Source: Rhizobium sp. Root274 (GTDB lineage Bacteria; Pseudomonadota; Alphaproteobacteria; Rhizobiales; Rhizobiaceae). From it: a stretch of DNA of 64,000 nucleotides. Positions 57,296 to 64,000 of the stretch are shown here, piece by piece (positions within the stretch are counted from its first letter, which is position 1; the number at the start of each line of letters is the position of its first letter). Made by a program: the position numbers and the translations under genes. The DNA lies in assembly GCF_001429245.1 (NCBI RefSeq), contig NZ_LMJE01000007.1, forward strand, positions 473,127 through 537,126. The letters are read 5' to 3'. The notes beneath the pieces are model-generated. The model saw only the letters and a list, made by a program, of their open reading frames with translations. It did not search any database and was not told where the DNA came from.

Positions 57296-59857
57296 TCAGC
57301 TGCGCGGCTTCAGATTCTCCGGATCATACAGCGGCTTATACCCCACCGCCGCAACCTCGACCGGGAAGCTCTCGGCGAAGTATTCCACATTCAATTTCCG
57401 CCCCACCTCGCAATACTCCTGCGGCAGATAGGCAAGCGCAATGTTCTTGCCGATGGTCGGGCCAAACGCCACCGAGGTGGTGTAGGACCGCCGTCCAAGG
57501 CTGTCGATCAGGACTTCGCCCGTTGCGGGGTCGACCACCGGCATGGAGCCGACCGGGTAGCGGGCAACACCTGACTTGTCGACATTGTCGGTCATGACGA
57601 GCGTGCAGAGCATGGCTGGCTGCTTATCGCGAGCCTTGTATTCGAGATGCTTGGCCTTGCCGCGGAAATCGGCTTCCTTGACCTTCGGACGCGCCAGATC
57701 CGCCTCGATCAGGTTGTACTGGGTCAAGAGATCGGCGTTCTGCAGGCGCAGGCTCTTTTCCATGCGGCGGGAGTTCGCATAGGTCTCGACGCCGAAGGCC
57801 ATGACGCCGGTGGCGCGGAGCGCATCCCAGACGGCGAGGCCGTCTTCGTATTTCATGTGCAGTTCCCAGCCCTGCTCGCCGACATAGGATATGCGGAAGG
57901 CGGTGACCGACTTGCCTGATATTTCGATCTGCTTGATTGCGGCAAACGGGAAGTTCTCGATGTCCAGACCGGCGGGATCGGCGACCACCCTCTTCAGGTT
58001 TTCGCGGGCGTTCGGGCCCCAGATGCCGATGGTGATGTATTTCTCCGACGTGTCGGTGATGGTGACGTCGAGGCCGCGATCTTGCGCCACGCGCTTCATG
58101 TAGTGGAAGTCGCGCGGGCCGGCGTCCGCCCCGTTGACCAGGCGGCAGCGGTCGGCAAGGCGGAAGACGGTGAAGTCGGCGCGCACCATGCCCTCGTCGT
58201 CGAGGAAGTGGGTGTAGATGCCCTTGCCGATATTGGCGTCGCCACCGATCTTGGCGGCGCAGAGCCATTCCAGGAGCTCGACATGGTCAGGGCCTTCGAT
58301 GTCGACCATGTGGAAGTGGCTCAAGTTGACGATGCCGCAATCCTCGCTCATCGCCAGATGTTCGGCATTCGAAACACGCCAGAAGTGCCTGTTATCCCAT
58401 TCGTTTTCACGAACCGGGACCCGGTCGCCATACTTTTCCAGAAGGTGCTCGTTAGCCGCGTAGCCATGCGCACGCTCCCAGCCGCCGAGCTCCATGAAAT
58501 AGCCGCCGAGCTCGACTTCGCGCTCATACATCGGCGAACGCTTGGCGCCGCGACCCGACGCATAGGGTTCACGGGTGTGAACGGCGGGGAAGTAGATCTT
58601 CTGGGCGGCCTCATAGCAGCGGCCGGCGATGAAGTCTTCGGTCAGCTGGTGCGGATAGAAGCGGGCGTAGTCGATCGAGTTGTGGTCGATCTCGGTGCGG
58701 CCGTCGGTCATCCAGTCGGCGATCAGCTTGCCATAGCCGGGGCCGTCCTTGACCCAGATGGCGACACAGTACCAGAGGCCGCGCACCTTCTGGCTTTCGC
58801 CGCAGGACGGGCCGCCGGCAGCAGAAACCTGGAGAAGGCCGTTGAAGCTATGGCTCTCGTTATAGCCGAGTTCGCCGAGGATCGGGGTTAGTTCCATCGC
58901 CTTTTCGAGCGGCTCGAGGATCTGCTCCATGTCGAGGTCGCGCTGAGAGGGCGAAAGGCGCGCCTCGTGCTTTTCCAAGAGTTCGCGCGGATGGCACATG
59001 CGTGGATTGTGCTGCTCGTAATAGCCCCATTCGATCTGGCCGCCCTCGGTGGTCTTCGGGTCGCCGGTGTCGCGCATATAGGCGGAATTGCCCTGGTCGC
59101 GCAGCAGCGGATAGCCGATTTCCTTGCCGGTGCCTTCGAACTCGTTATAGGGACCGAAGAAGGTGAGCGGATGGTCGACCGGCATGACGGGCAGGTCTTC
59201 GCCGACCATTTCGGCGATCAGGCGGCCCCAGAGGCCGGCGCAGACGATGACGTGATCGGCCATGATCGTGCCGCGATGGGTGACGACGCCCTTGATGCGG
59301 CCGCCCTCGACGATGAGGGATTTCGCCGGCGTATTGCCGAACATCTGGAGCTTGCCGGACTTTTCAGCGGCATCGACGAGCTTGCCGGCAACCGTCTGGG
59401 AGCGCGGAATGACGAGGCCGGCATCCGGATCGAAGAGGCCGCCCATGACCTGGTCTTCCTCAATCAGCGGGAAGAGTTTCTTGATTTCGGGGGGCGAAAC
59501 ATAGTGGGCGCGGGTGCCGAAGGCGCGGGCAGACGAGAGCTTGCGCTTGATCTCTTCCATCCAGGTGTCGTCGCCGGTGCGGGCGACTTCCAACCCGCCG
59601 ATGCGGGCGTAATGGCCCATCTTCTCGTAGAAATCGATCGAATACTGCGTGGTCCAGACCGAGAGATAGTCGTGGGATGTGGTGTAACAGAAGTCAGAGG
59701 CATGGGCCGTCGAGCCGATATCGGTCGGAATGCCCGACTTGTCGATGCCGACGATGTCGTCCCAGCCGCGCTCGATCAGGTGATGGGCGATGGAGGCGCC
59801 GACGATGCCGCCGAGCCCGATGATGACGACTTTTGCCTTGGACGGAAACTCTGCCAT
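57296..59857 (-). CDS. FAD-dependent dimethylglycine/sarcosine dehydrogenase-like enzyme with GcvT domain
   Basis: The 853-residue enzyme has an N-terminal FAD domain (VVIIGLGGIVGASIAHHLIE, a GxGxxG motif) and a C-terminal glycine cleavage T-like domain (about residues 420-850), with IWGPNARENLKRVV and AFRISYVGEQGWELHM. Enzymes of this build demethylate dimethylglycine, sarcosine or other methylated amines, passing the one-carbon unit to folate. I start at 59857 (MAEFPSKAKVVIIGLGG); the frame open to 60016 adds unlikely residues. The substrate is not certain. Confidence 0.9.
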   Translation of the reverse strand: MAEFPSKAKVVIIGLGGIVGASIAHHLIERGWDDIVGIDKSGIPTDIGSTAHASDFCYTTSHDYLSVWTTQYSIDFYEKMGHYARIGGLEVARTGDDTWMEEIKRKLSSARAFGTRAHYVSPPEIKKLFPLIEEDQVMGGLFDPDAGLVIPRSQTVAGKLVDAAEKSGKLQMFGNTPAKSLIVEGGRIKGVVTHRGTIMADHVIVCAGLWGRLIAEMVGEDLPVMPVDHPLTFFGPYNEFEGTGKEIGYPLLRDQGNSAYMRDTGDPKTTEGGQIEWGYYEQHNPRMCHPRELLEKHEARLSPSQRDLDMEQILEPLEKAMELTPILGELGYNESHSFNGLLQVSAAGGPSCGESQKVRGLWYCVAIWVKDGPGYGKLIADWMTDGRTEIDHNSIDYARFYPHQLTEDFIAGRCYEAAQKIYFPAVHTREPYASGRGAKRSPMYEREVELGGYFMELGGWERAHGYAANEHLLEKYGDRVPVRENEWDNRHFWRVSNAEHLAMSEDCGIVNLSHFHMVDIEGPDHVELLEWLCAAKIGGDANIGKGIYTHFLDDEGMVRADFTVFRLADRCRLVNGADAGPRDFHYMKRVAQDRGLDVTITDTSEKYITIGIWGPNARENLKRVVADPAGLDIENFPFAAIKQIEISGKSVTAFRISYVGEQGWELHMKYEDGLAVWDALRATGVMAFGVETYANSRRMEKSLRLQNADLLTQYNLIEADLARPKVKEADFRGKAKHLEYKARDKQPAMLCTLVMTDNVDKSGVARYPVGSMPVVDPATGEVLIDSLGRRSYTTSVAFGPTIGKNIALAYLPQEYCEVGRKLNVEYFAESFPVEVAAVGYKPLYDPENLKPRS

Positions 59858-60056
59858 GGTCTTTACGATGCCCTGATGCCTGGGAGTGGATGATGGGAGC
59901 GGATCTTGTGGCGCCGATCTTAAAAGCACGCTCCAGACATTTGCAGCCTGTCTGCGACATTCTGCAAGATCCCCACGACCCGCATTCTCCCTTGTCCACG
60001 GCACCATCCGCCTCATCGCGTCGGCGAGGCCTCACCGCGTGTCGCCGCAAGAACAG

Positions 60057-60084
60057 AAAAGGGCGCCGGTATCAACCGGCGCCC
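60057..60084 (-). terminator. Rho-independent terminator after the 60126-60557 gene
   Basis: On the minus strand GGGCGCCGGT and ACCGGCGCCC form a 10-bp stem with a four-base loop, followed by TTTT (AAAA at 60057-60060 on the plus strand). Confidence 0.85.
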
Positions 60085-60125
60085 TATGGCGCGTTTGCGT
60101 CAGCACGAATGCTGCGACGGCCTGC

Positions 60126-60557
60126 TCAGACCGCAAGCGTCCCGTTGTCCTCGCCATCCCAGTATTCGATCCGGTCGGCATGCACCTTGATCAGGATGAT
60201 GCCGGGCGTGTCGATTCCCTCCGGGAACCAGCGATCGAGATCGGAGGTCCAGTGGGCCTCGAACACCGCCTTGTCGGCAATCAGGCTCGCGCGGCCCTGG
60301 ACGGCAACGAAGATCCCGGGCTTGCCGAGCAGGCTGGGCGCTGCCGTGAAAGTGAGCGAGACCGTCGGATCGGCGGTCAGTTCGCGCACCTTGGCGGTGT
60401 CGGTATAGGAAAAGAAGAAGCTGTCGCCGTCATAGTCGACATCGCCATTGTTGCTCATCGGGCGGCTGGCAATGGTGCCGAATCCGGTCTTGGTGAGCAT
60501 CATGCAGAAGTCGATCTTCTTCATCTTGTGGGCGAGTTCGGGCAAAGTCAGTGTCAT
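60126..60557 (-). CDS. Pyridoxamine 5'-phosphate oxidase-like flavin protein
   Basis: The 143-residue protein (MTLTLPELAHKMKKIDFCMM) has GTIASRPMSNNGDVDYDGDS and the later FFFSYTDTAKVRELTADPTV, typical of the general-stress PNPOx-like split-barrel proteins. GGAGGATC lies just before the ATG at 60557. Such proteins bind FMN or F420 and are often stress-linked. The flavin and substrate are not known. Confidence 0.88.
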   Translation of the reverse strand: MTLTLPELAHKMKKIDFCMMLTKTGFGTIASRPMSNNGDVDYDGDSFFFSYTDTAKVRELTADPTVSLTFTAAPSLLGKPGIFVAVQGRASLIADKAVFEAHWTSDLDRWFPEGIDTPGIILIKVHADRIEYWDGEDNGTLAV

Positions 60558-60833
60558 CTTGATCCTCCGGCTTGGGTGTCCCTCAACAAGGGTTGCGGCT
60601 GCCGAATGTTCCGCAAGCCGGGGATGTGAAGGACACACGAGTCACGGACCGCTGGGGCGCGACCAGGGTCTCAGGGCGCAGAAAGCCGGGGATTCAAGCC
60701 AAATCGCCACGTTACTGCCCATCTCCCGCCTCAGTTGGATCAATCTTGGCGCTTAAACGTTGTTCCACGCTGCCCGAGAAGCCGATAACGGCCACCTCCC
60801 CGACGGGCAGCAGAACATGGAAGGAGAATTGCC

Positions 60834-61364
60834 ATGAAGACCCTGATCGCGGCCAGCCTTGCCGCCCTGCCCATGCTGGCCTCTGCCGGCACCACTCACG
60901 CGGCCGACATGACCTATGCGGAACCCGCTCCGGTTGCCCAGGAAAGCGACCGCGTCGGCGGCGTGCGCATCGGTTATCTCGACTGCCAGATCGGCTCCGG
61001 CTTCGGCTATGTGCTGGGTTCGGCCAAGACCGCCGATTGCGCCTTCACCTCTGTTGTCGACGGCGAGCCGCTCGACACCTATTCCGGCTCGATCAAGAAG
61101 TTCGGCGTCGACCTCGGCTACACTGCCAAGGGTCGCATCATCTGGGCCGTCTTTGCCCCGACCGCCGGCTACCACAAGGGCTCGCTCGGCGGCCTTTATG
61201 GCGGCGCGACGGCGGAAGCAACGATCGGTGCCGGCGTCGGCGCCAATGTGCTGTTTGGCGGCACCTCCGGCTCGATCCACCTGCAGCCGGTCAGCGTCAC
61301 AGGCCAGCTCGGCCTAAACATCGCCGCCACCGGCACCTCGATGACGCTGCAGCCGGCCATCTGA
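60834..61364 (+). CDS. DUF992 exported protein
   Basis: The 176-residue precursor begins with a signal peptide (MKTLIAASLAALPMLASAGT, cleaved near THAAD). The mature part (VRIGYLDCQIGSGFGYVLGS, then the following CAFTSVVDGEPLDTYSGSIK) matches DUF992, common in Rhizobiales. Two Cys residues may form a disulphide. GGAGAATTGCC precedes the ATG. Function unknown. A terminator follows at 61391. Confidence 0.85.
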   Translation: MKTLIAASLAALPMLASAGTTHAADMTYAEPAPVAQESDRVGGVRIGYLDCQIGSGFGYVLGSAKTADCAFTSVVDGEPLDTYSGSIKKFGVDLGYTAKGRIIWAVFAPTAGYHKGSLGGLYGGATAEATIGAGVGANVLFGGTSGSIHLQPVSVTGQLGLNIAATGTSMTLQPAI

Positions 61365-61390
61365 TCGGTTTCAATCATCGGAGACAAGAA

Positions 61391-61418
61391 AGGCGCCTTG
61401 CGAGGGGCGCCTTTTTTT
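61391..61418 (+). terminator. Rho-independent terminator after the DUF992 gene
   Basis: AGGCGCC (61391-61397) and GGCGCCT (61406-61412) form a stem around an eight-base loop, followed by TTTTTTT. Confidence 0.8.
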
Positions 61419-61440
61419 GTGGGTTGTGGAGAAACAAGTC

Positions 61441-61572
61441 CCCTCCCAAACCCTCCCCATAAGGGGGAGGACTTAACCCGCCGGCACAATTCGCACGGAA
61501 AGCCGAGCGCTTGCCGCACAGTCTCGCCCCCTTGTGGGGGAGATCGGCGGCAGCCCAGAGGGGGACTTTGGG
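61441..61572. repeat. Short palindromic intergenic repeats
   Basis: Two small hairpins, CCTCCCC-ATAA-GGGGGAGG (61452-61470) and CCCCC-TTGT-GGGGG (61527-61540, flanked by TCTC/GAGA), stand between the DUF992 gene and the ABC exporter. Blocks of this sort recur in rhizobial intergenic DNA. No gene is seen here. Confidence 0.5.
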
Positions 61573-61592
61573 GCCCGCAATCTGCATAGGAA

Positions 61593-63425
61593 TCACCCCT
61601 CCGCCTCCAGAAATCCGCCCGACTGCCGCGCCCAAAGCCCGGCATAATGGCCGCCGAATGCCAGCAGCTCTCCATGCGTGCCCTGCTCGACGATCCGGCC
61701 CTTGTCGAGAATGACCAGCCGGTCCATGGCGGCGATGGTCGAGAGGCGGTGGGCGATGGCGATGACGGTGCGGTCCTGCATCAGGTCTTCGAGGCTTGCC
61801 TGGATTGCCTGTTCGACTTCCGAATCGAGCGCCGAGGTCGCCTCGTCGAGGATGAGGATCGGCGCGTTTTTGAGGATCACGCGGGCAATCGCGATACGCT
61901 GGCGCTGACCGCCGGAGAGTTTGACGCCGCGTTCGCCGACATGGGCGTCAAAGCCAGTGCGGCCGTGCCAGTCGCTGAGCTGTTCAATGAACTCGACCGC
62001 ATGCGCCTGGCGCGCCGCCTCGATCACCTCGGCGCGGGTGGCCGAGCGGCGGCCATAGGCGATGTTCTCGTGGATCGAGCGATGCAGCAGCGAGGTATCC
62101 TGCGTGACAACAGAGATGTGCTGGCGGATGCTCGCCTGTGTCGCCTCAGCCACGTCCTGGCCGTCGATGGTGATGCGGCCGGTCTCGACGTCGTAGAAGC
62201 GCAGCAGAAGATTGACCAGCGTCGACTTTCCGGCACCGGAGCGCCCGACCAGGCCGATGCGCTCGCCGGGTCTGATGTCGAGCGAGAAGTCTTCGATGAT
62301 GCCGCCCTTGCGGCCGTAATGGAAGGAGACCTTGTCGAAGCGGATGGCACCTTTTGTCACCTGAAGCGGCTTGGCGGAAAGCGGGTCGGTCAGCCCGATC
62401 GGCTTGGCAATCGTGTCCATCGCCTCGTGCACGGTGCCGACCTGATCGGATATCTGCGTGATTTCCTGGGCGACACGGGCAGAGGTGCCGGAAATCTGCA
62501 GGGTCATCGGCAGAACCATGGCGACGATATCGATGCCGATGGCACCATTCGCCCAGAGCTTGATCGCAACCCAGGTGGTGCTGGCGATCAACAGGCCCGA
62601 GAGCAGCGTCAGCCCGAGCGAGAACAGCGACAGCCAGCGATGCTGGGTGATCATGCGGGACGTGTGCTGGTCGACGGCTTCGCGGACGAACTGGTCTTCC
62701 TCTTCCGGCCGGGCGAAGAGCTTCACCGTCATGATATTGGTATAGCTGTCGACGATGCGGCCAACGAAATCGGACCGCGCATAGGCAATCGCCTTCGAGC
62801 CGCGCCGGATCTGCGGCACGATGGCGATGAGGAAGCCGATATAGGCCAGCGTCCAGAGCGCCACCGGCAGCACCAGCCACCAGCTGGCGGCCGCCAGAAT
62901 GCCGGAGGTGATCAGGCCGAGCGCCACCAGATACCAGACGACTGATATGACCGAGACGACGGAGCTTCGCAGCGTGTGGCCGATTTCCAGCACCCGCGAA
63001 CCGATCCGCCCGGCAAAATCATTCTGGAAGAAGGAGAGGTTCTGGCGGATCACATGCCAGTGGCTCTGCCAGCGCACCATATTGGTGACACCGGGCGCAA
63101 TCGCCTGGTTGAGCACGAGACCTTGGAGCGCCGTGACCAGCGGCCGGATGACAAGCACGAGGAGGATGAGGCCGAAGATCAGCGAGGCGCCGTCGGCAAA
63201 CACCTGGTCCGGCCTGGACGCCGTCAGCACCTTCACGAGTTTTCCCATGAAAACGGGGATCGCGGCATCGGCCAGCGCCACAAACAGGCTGGCAAAGATC
63301 AGCGCGATGAACAGGCCTTTCGCCTGGCGCACGAAGAACCAGTAGAAGCGGAGGAGCCCTTCCGGCGGATTGCCGGGCGTCTCGCGGGCGGTCGGAACAA
63401 TAATCGTCTCGAAAAAGCGCAGCAT
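61593..63425 (-). CDS. MsbA-like ABC half exporter
   Basis: The 610-residue protein starts MLRFFETIIVPTARETPGNP. Six membrane helices lie between about residues 30 and 310, then the ATPase with Walker A GLVGRSGAGKSTL, signature LSGGQRQRIAIAR and Walker B ILILDEATSALDSE. The in-frame start at 63617 would add unrelated residues upstream. It is the third exporter of this kind in the window; all three share the DAHVGERGVKLSGGQRQ stretch or equivalent. Substrate unknown. Confidence 0.93.
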   Translation of the reverse strand: MLRFFETIIVPTARETPGNPPEGLLRFYWFFVRQAKGLFIALIFASLFVALADAAIPVFMGKLVKVLTASRPDQVFADGASLIFGLILLVLVIRPLVTALQGLVLNQAIAPGVTNMVRWQSHWHVIRQNLSFFQNDFAGRIGSRVLEIGHTLRSSVVSVISVVWYLVALGLITSGILAAASWWLVLPVALWTLAYIGFLIAIVPQIRRGSKAIAYARSDFVGRIVDSYTNIMTVKLFARPEEEDQFVREAVDQHTSRMITQHRWLSLFSLGLTLLSGLLIASTTWVAIKLWANGAIGIDIVAMVLPMTLQISGTSARVAQEITQISDQVGTVHEAMDTIAKPIGLTDPLSAKPLQVTKGAIRFDKVSFHYGRKGGIIEDFSLDIRPGERIGLVGRSGAGKSTLVNLLLRFYDVETGRITIDGQDVAEATQASIRQHISVVTQDTSLLHRSIHENIAYGRRSATRAEVIEAARQAHAVEFIEQLSDWHGRTGFDAHVGERGVKLSGGQRQRIAIARVILKNAPILILDEATSALDSEVEQAIQASLEDLMQDRTVIAIAHRLSTIAAMDRLVILDKGRIVEQGTHGELLAFGGHYAGLWARQSGGFLEAEG

Positions 63426-63567
63426 AAAAGGGCTCTGGAAAAGGGCATTCCCGGGCGGGGAAGCGAGGAGAATCGGGAGATGAACAGGCTCGGATTGGAG
63501 ACCTGTCATTCGACGCTGGCAATGGGACAATTTCGCGACGCGGTGGCGATTGACGTCGGGCCTGTCT

Positions 63568-64000
63568 TCAAACCCCGACGAGATCACTCTTCGAATGCGC
63601 GCCCGTCGCGCCTGCACCGACCAATCTGCGGATATGCTCCGCCACCTTGGGATCGACTGGCGTATAGACCATCAGGTTGAGATCGACCCTGCCATCGACG
63701 GCAAAGGCCGAATATTCGAGATCGATGGCGCCGAGAACCGGATGGACGAGACGCTTGGCGCCCTCGCCCGGCACGCTGATCTGGTTGTCGTTCCAGATCC
63801 GGCGGAAATCCGGGCTTGCCTCCGACAGTTCCTCGACCAGTTGCTGAACCTGCGACACCGCTCCGGCCCGAGCAGCATCGGCCCGGAACGCCGCAACGGC
63901 GAAGCGGGCCACCGTCTCCCAGTCGTGCTGCTTGGTCCATACCTCCGGATTGGTGAACAGGAAACGCAGCATGTTGCGCTGGCCCGGCGGAAGCTTGCCA
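63568..64000 (-). CDS. XRE/MmyB-type transcriptional regulator, C-terminal part
   Basis: The 3' end of a gene that runs off the window. The visible 144 residues (GKLPPGQRNMLRFLFTNPEV...RRLVGAGATG) match the MmyB-like ligand-binding domain that follows the helix-turn-helix in this family, with NMLRFLFTNPEVW and the later HPVLGAIDLEYSAFAVDGR. The DNA-binding part must lie beyond 64000. It is divergent in purpose but not orientation from the exporter that follows on the same strand. Confidence 0.85.
   Translation of the reverse strand, partial: GKLPPGQRNMLRFLFTNPEVWTKQHDWETVARFAVAAFRADAARAGAVSQVQQLVEELSEASPDFRRIWNDNQISVPGEGAKRLVHPVLGAIDLEYSAFAVDGRVDLNLMVYTPVDPKVAEHIRRLVGAGATGAHSKSDLVGV

Overview
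The window looks like chromosomal DNA of an alphaproteobacterium of the Rhizobiaceae (Rhizobium/Agrobacterium-like). Supporting signs are GC-rich coding DNA with strong third-position G/C, rhizobial gene neighbourhoods (MoxR-DUF58-DUF4159 operon beside cca, a CoA-type Nudix gene and DUF1285), carboxynorspermidine-type polyamine genes, a rhizobial-type flagellin homologue, two EcfG/RpoE2-like promoters (GGAAC-N16-TGTT), palindromic intergenic repeats of the kind common in rhizobia, and an avidin-family protein similar to rhizavidin. I found no rRNA, tRNA, CRISPR array, complete insertion sequence or prophage. The assignment is by recognition, not by search.

Layout. 1-8.2 kb: two MsbA-like half ABC exporters (the first cut by the window edge), a protein with a decayed GGDEF motif, a YdcZ-type DMT pair and a chemoreceptor, all on the minus strand. 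8.6-16.4 kb: trmL, an alpha/beta-hydrolase-like protein with a disordered tail, an orphan flagellin-like gene, hemF, two small proteins, and a cca/Nudix/DUF1285 minus-strand operon. 16.5-23.3 kb: a four-gene MoxR/DUF58/membrane-protein operon. 23.6-28.4 kb: a frameshifted antitoxin remnant, then stress-type genes (zinc alcohol dehydrogenase plus membrane protein, a 28-residue membrane peptide, DUF4242 and a secreted protein), two of them behind EcfG-like promoters, and a LuxR-type regulator. 28.4-36.5 kb: GNAT, glutathionyl-hydroquinone reductase-like protein, Nudix, metallophosphoesterase, alpha/beta hydrolase, leuA with a likely leucine leader peptide, a BrnTA toxin-antitoxin pair and benE. 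36.8-39.2 kb: the carboxynorspermidine decarboxylase/dehydrogenase pair.

39.3-41.5 kb is an accessory patch. It has palindromic repeats, then a two-gene module of visibly lower GC (DUF5343 plus Swt1-type HEPN), then a VapC/Phd-type pair. 41.7-55.1 kb carries three cyclic-di-GMP enzymes (GGDEF-EAL, HD-GYP, EAL), transporters, a MocR regulator, a ClpP-like protease, the avidin homologue, and a divergent Lrp/saccharopine-dehydrogenase-like pair. 55.1-56.6 kb has no convincing gene. It holds two palindromic repeat elements and a GC-rich, hairpin-rich stretch that may be a structured RNA or a repeat. 56.6-64 kb has a second BrnTA pair, a large FAD/GcvT-type demethylase, a PNPOx-like protein, a DUF992 protein, a third ABC half exporter and the end of an MmyB-type regulator.

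The most interesting items are the DUF5343-HEPN module (candidate defence or toxin system), the avidin homologue, the leuA leader, the orphan flagellin, the two EcfG-type promoters and the 55-56 kb repeat region. Five toxin-antitoxin-like loci lie within about 33 kb.
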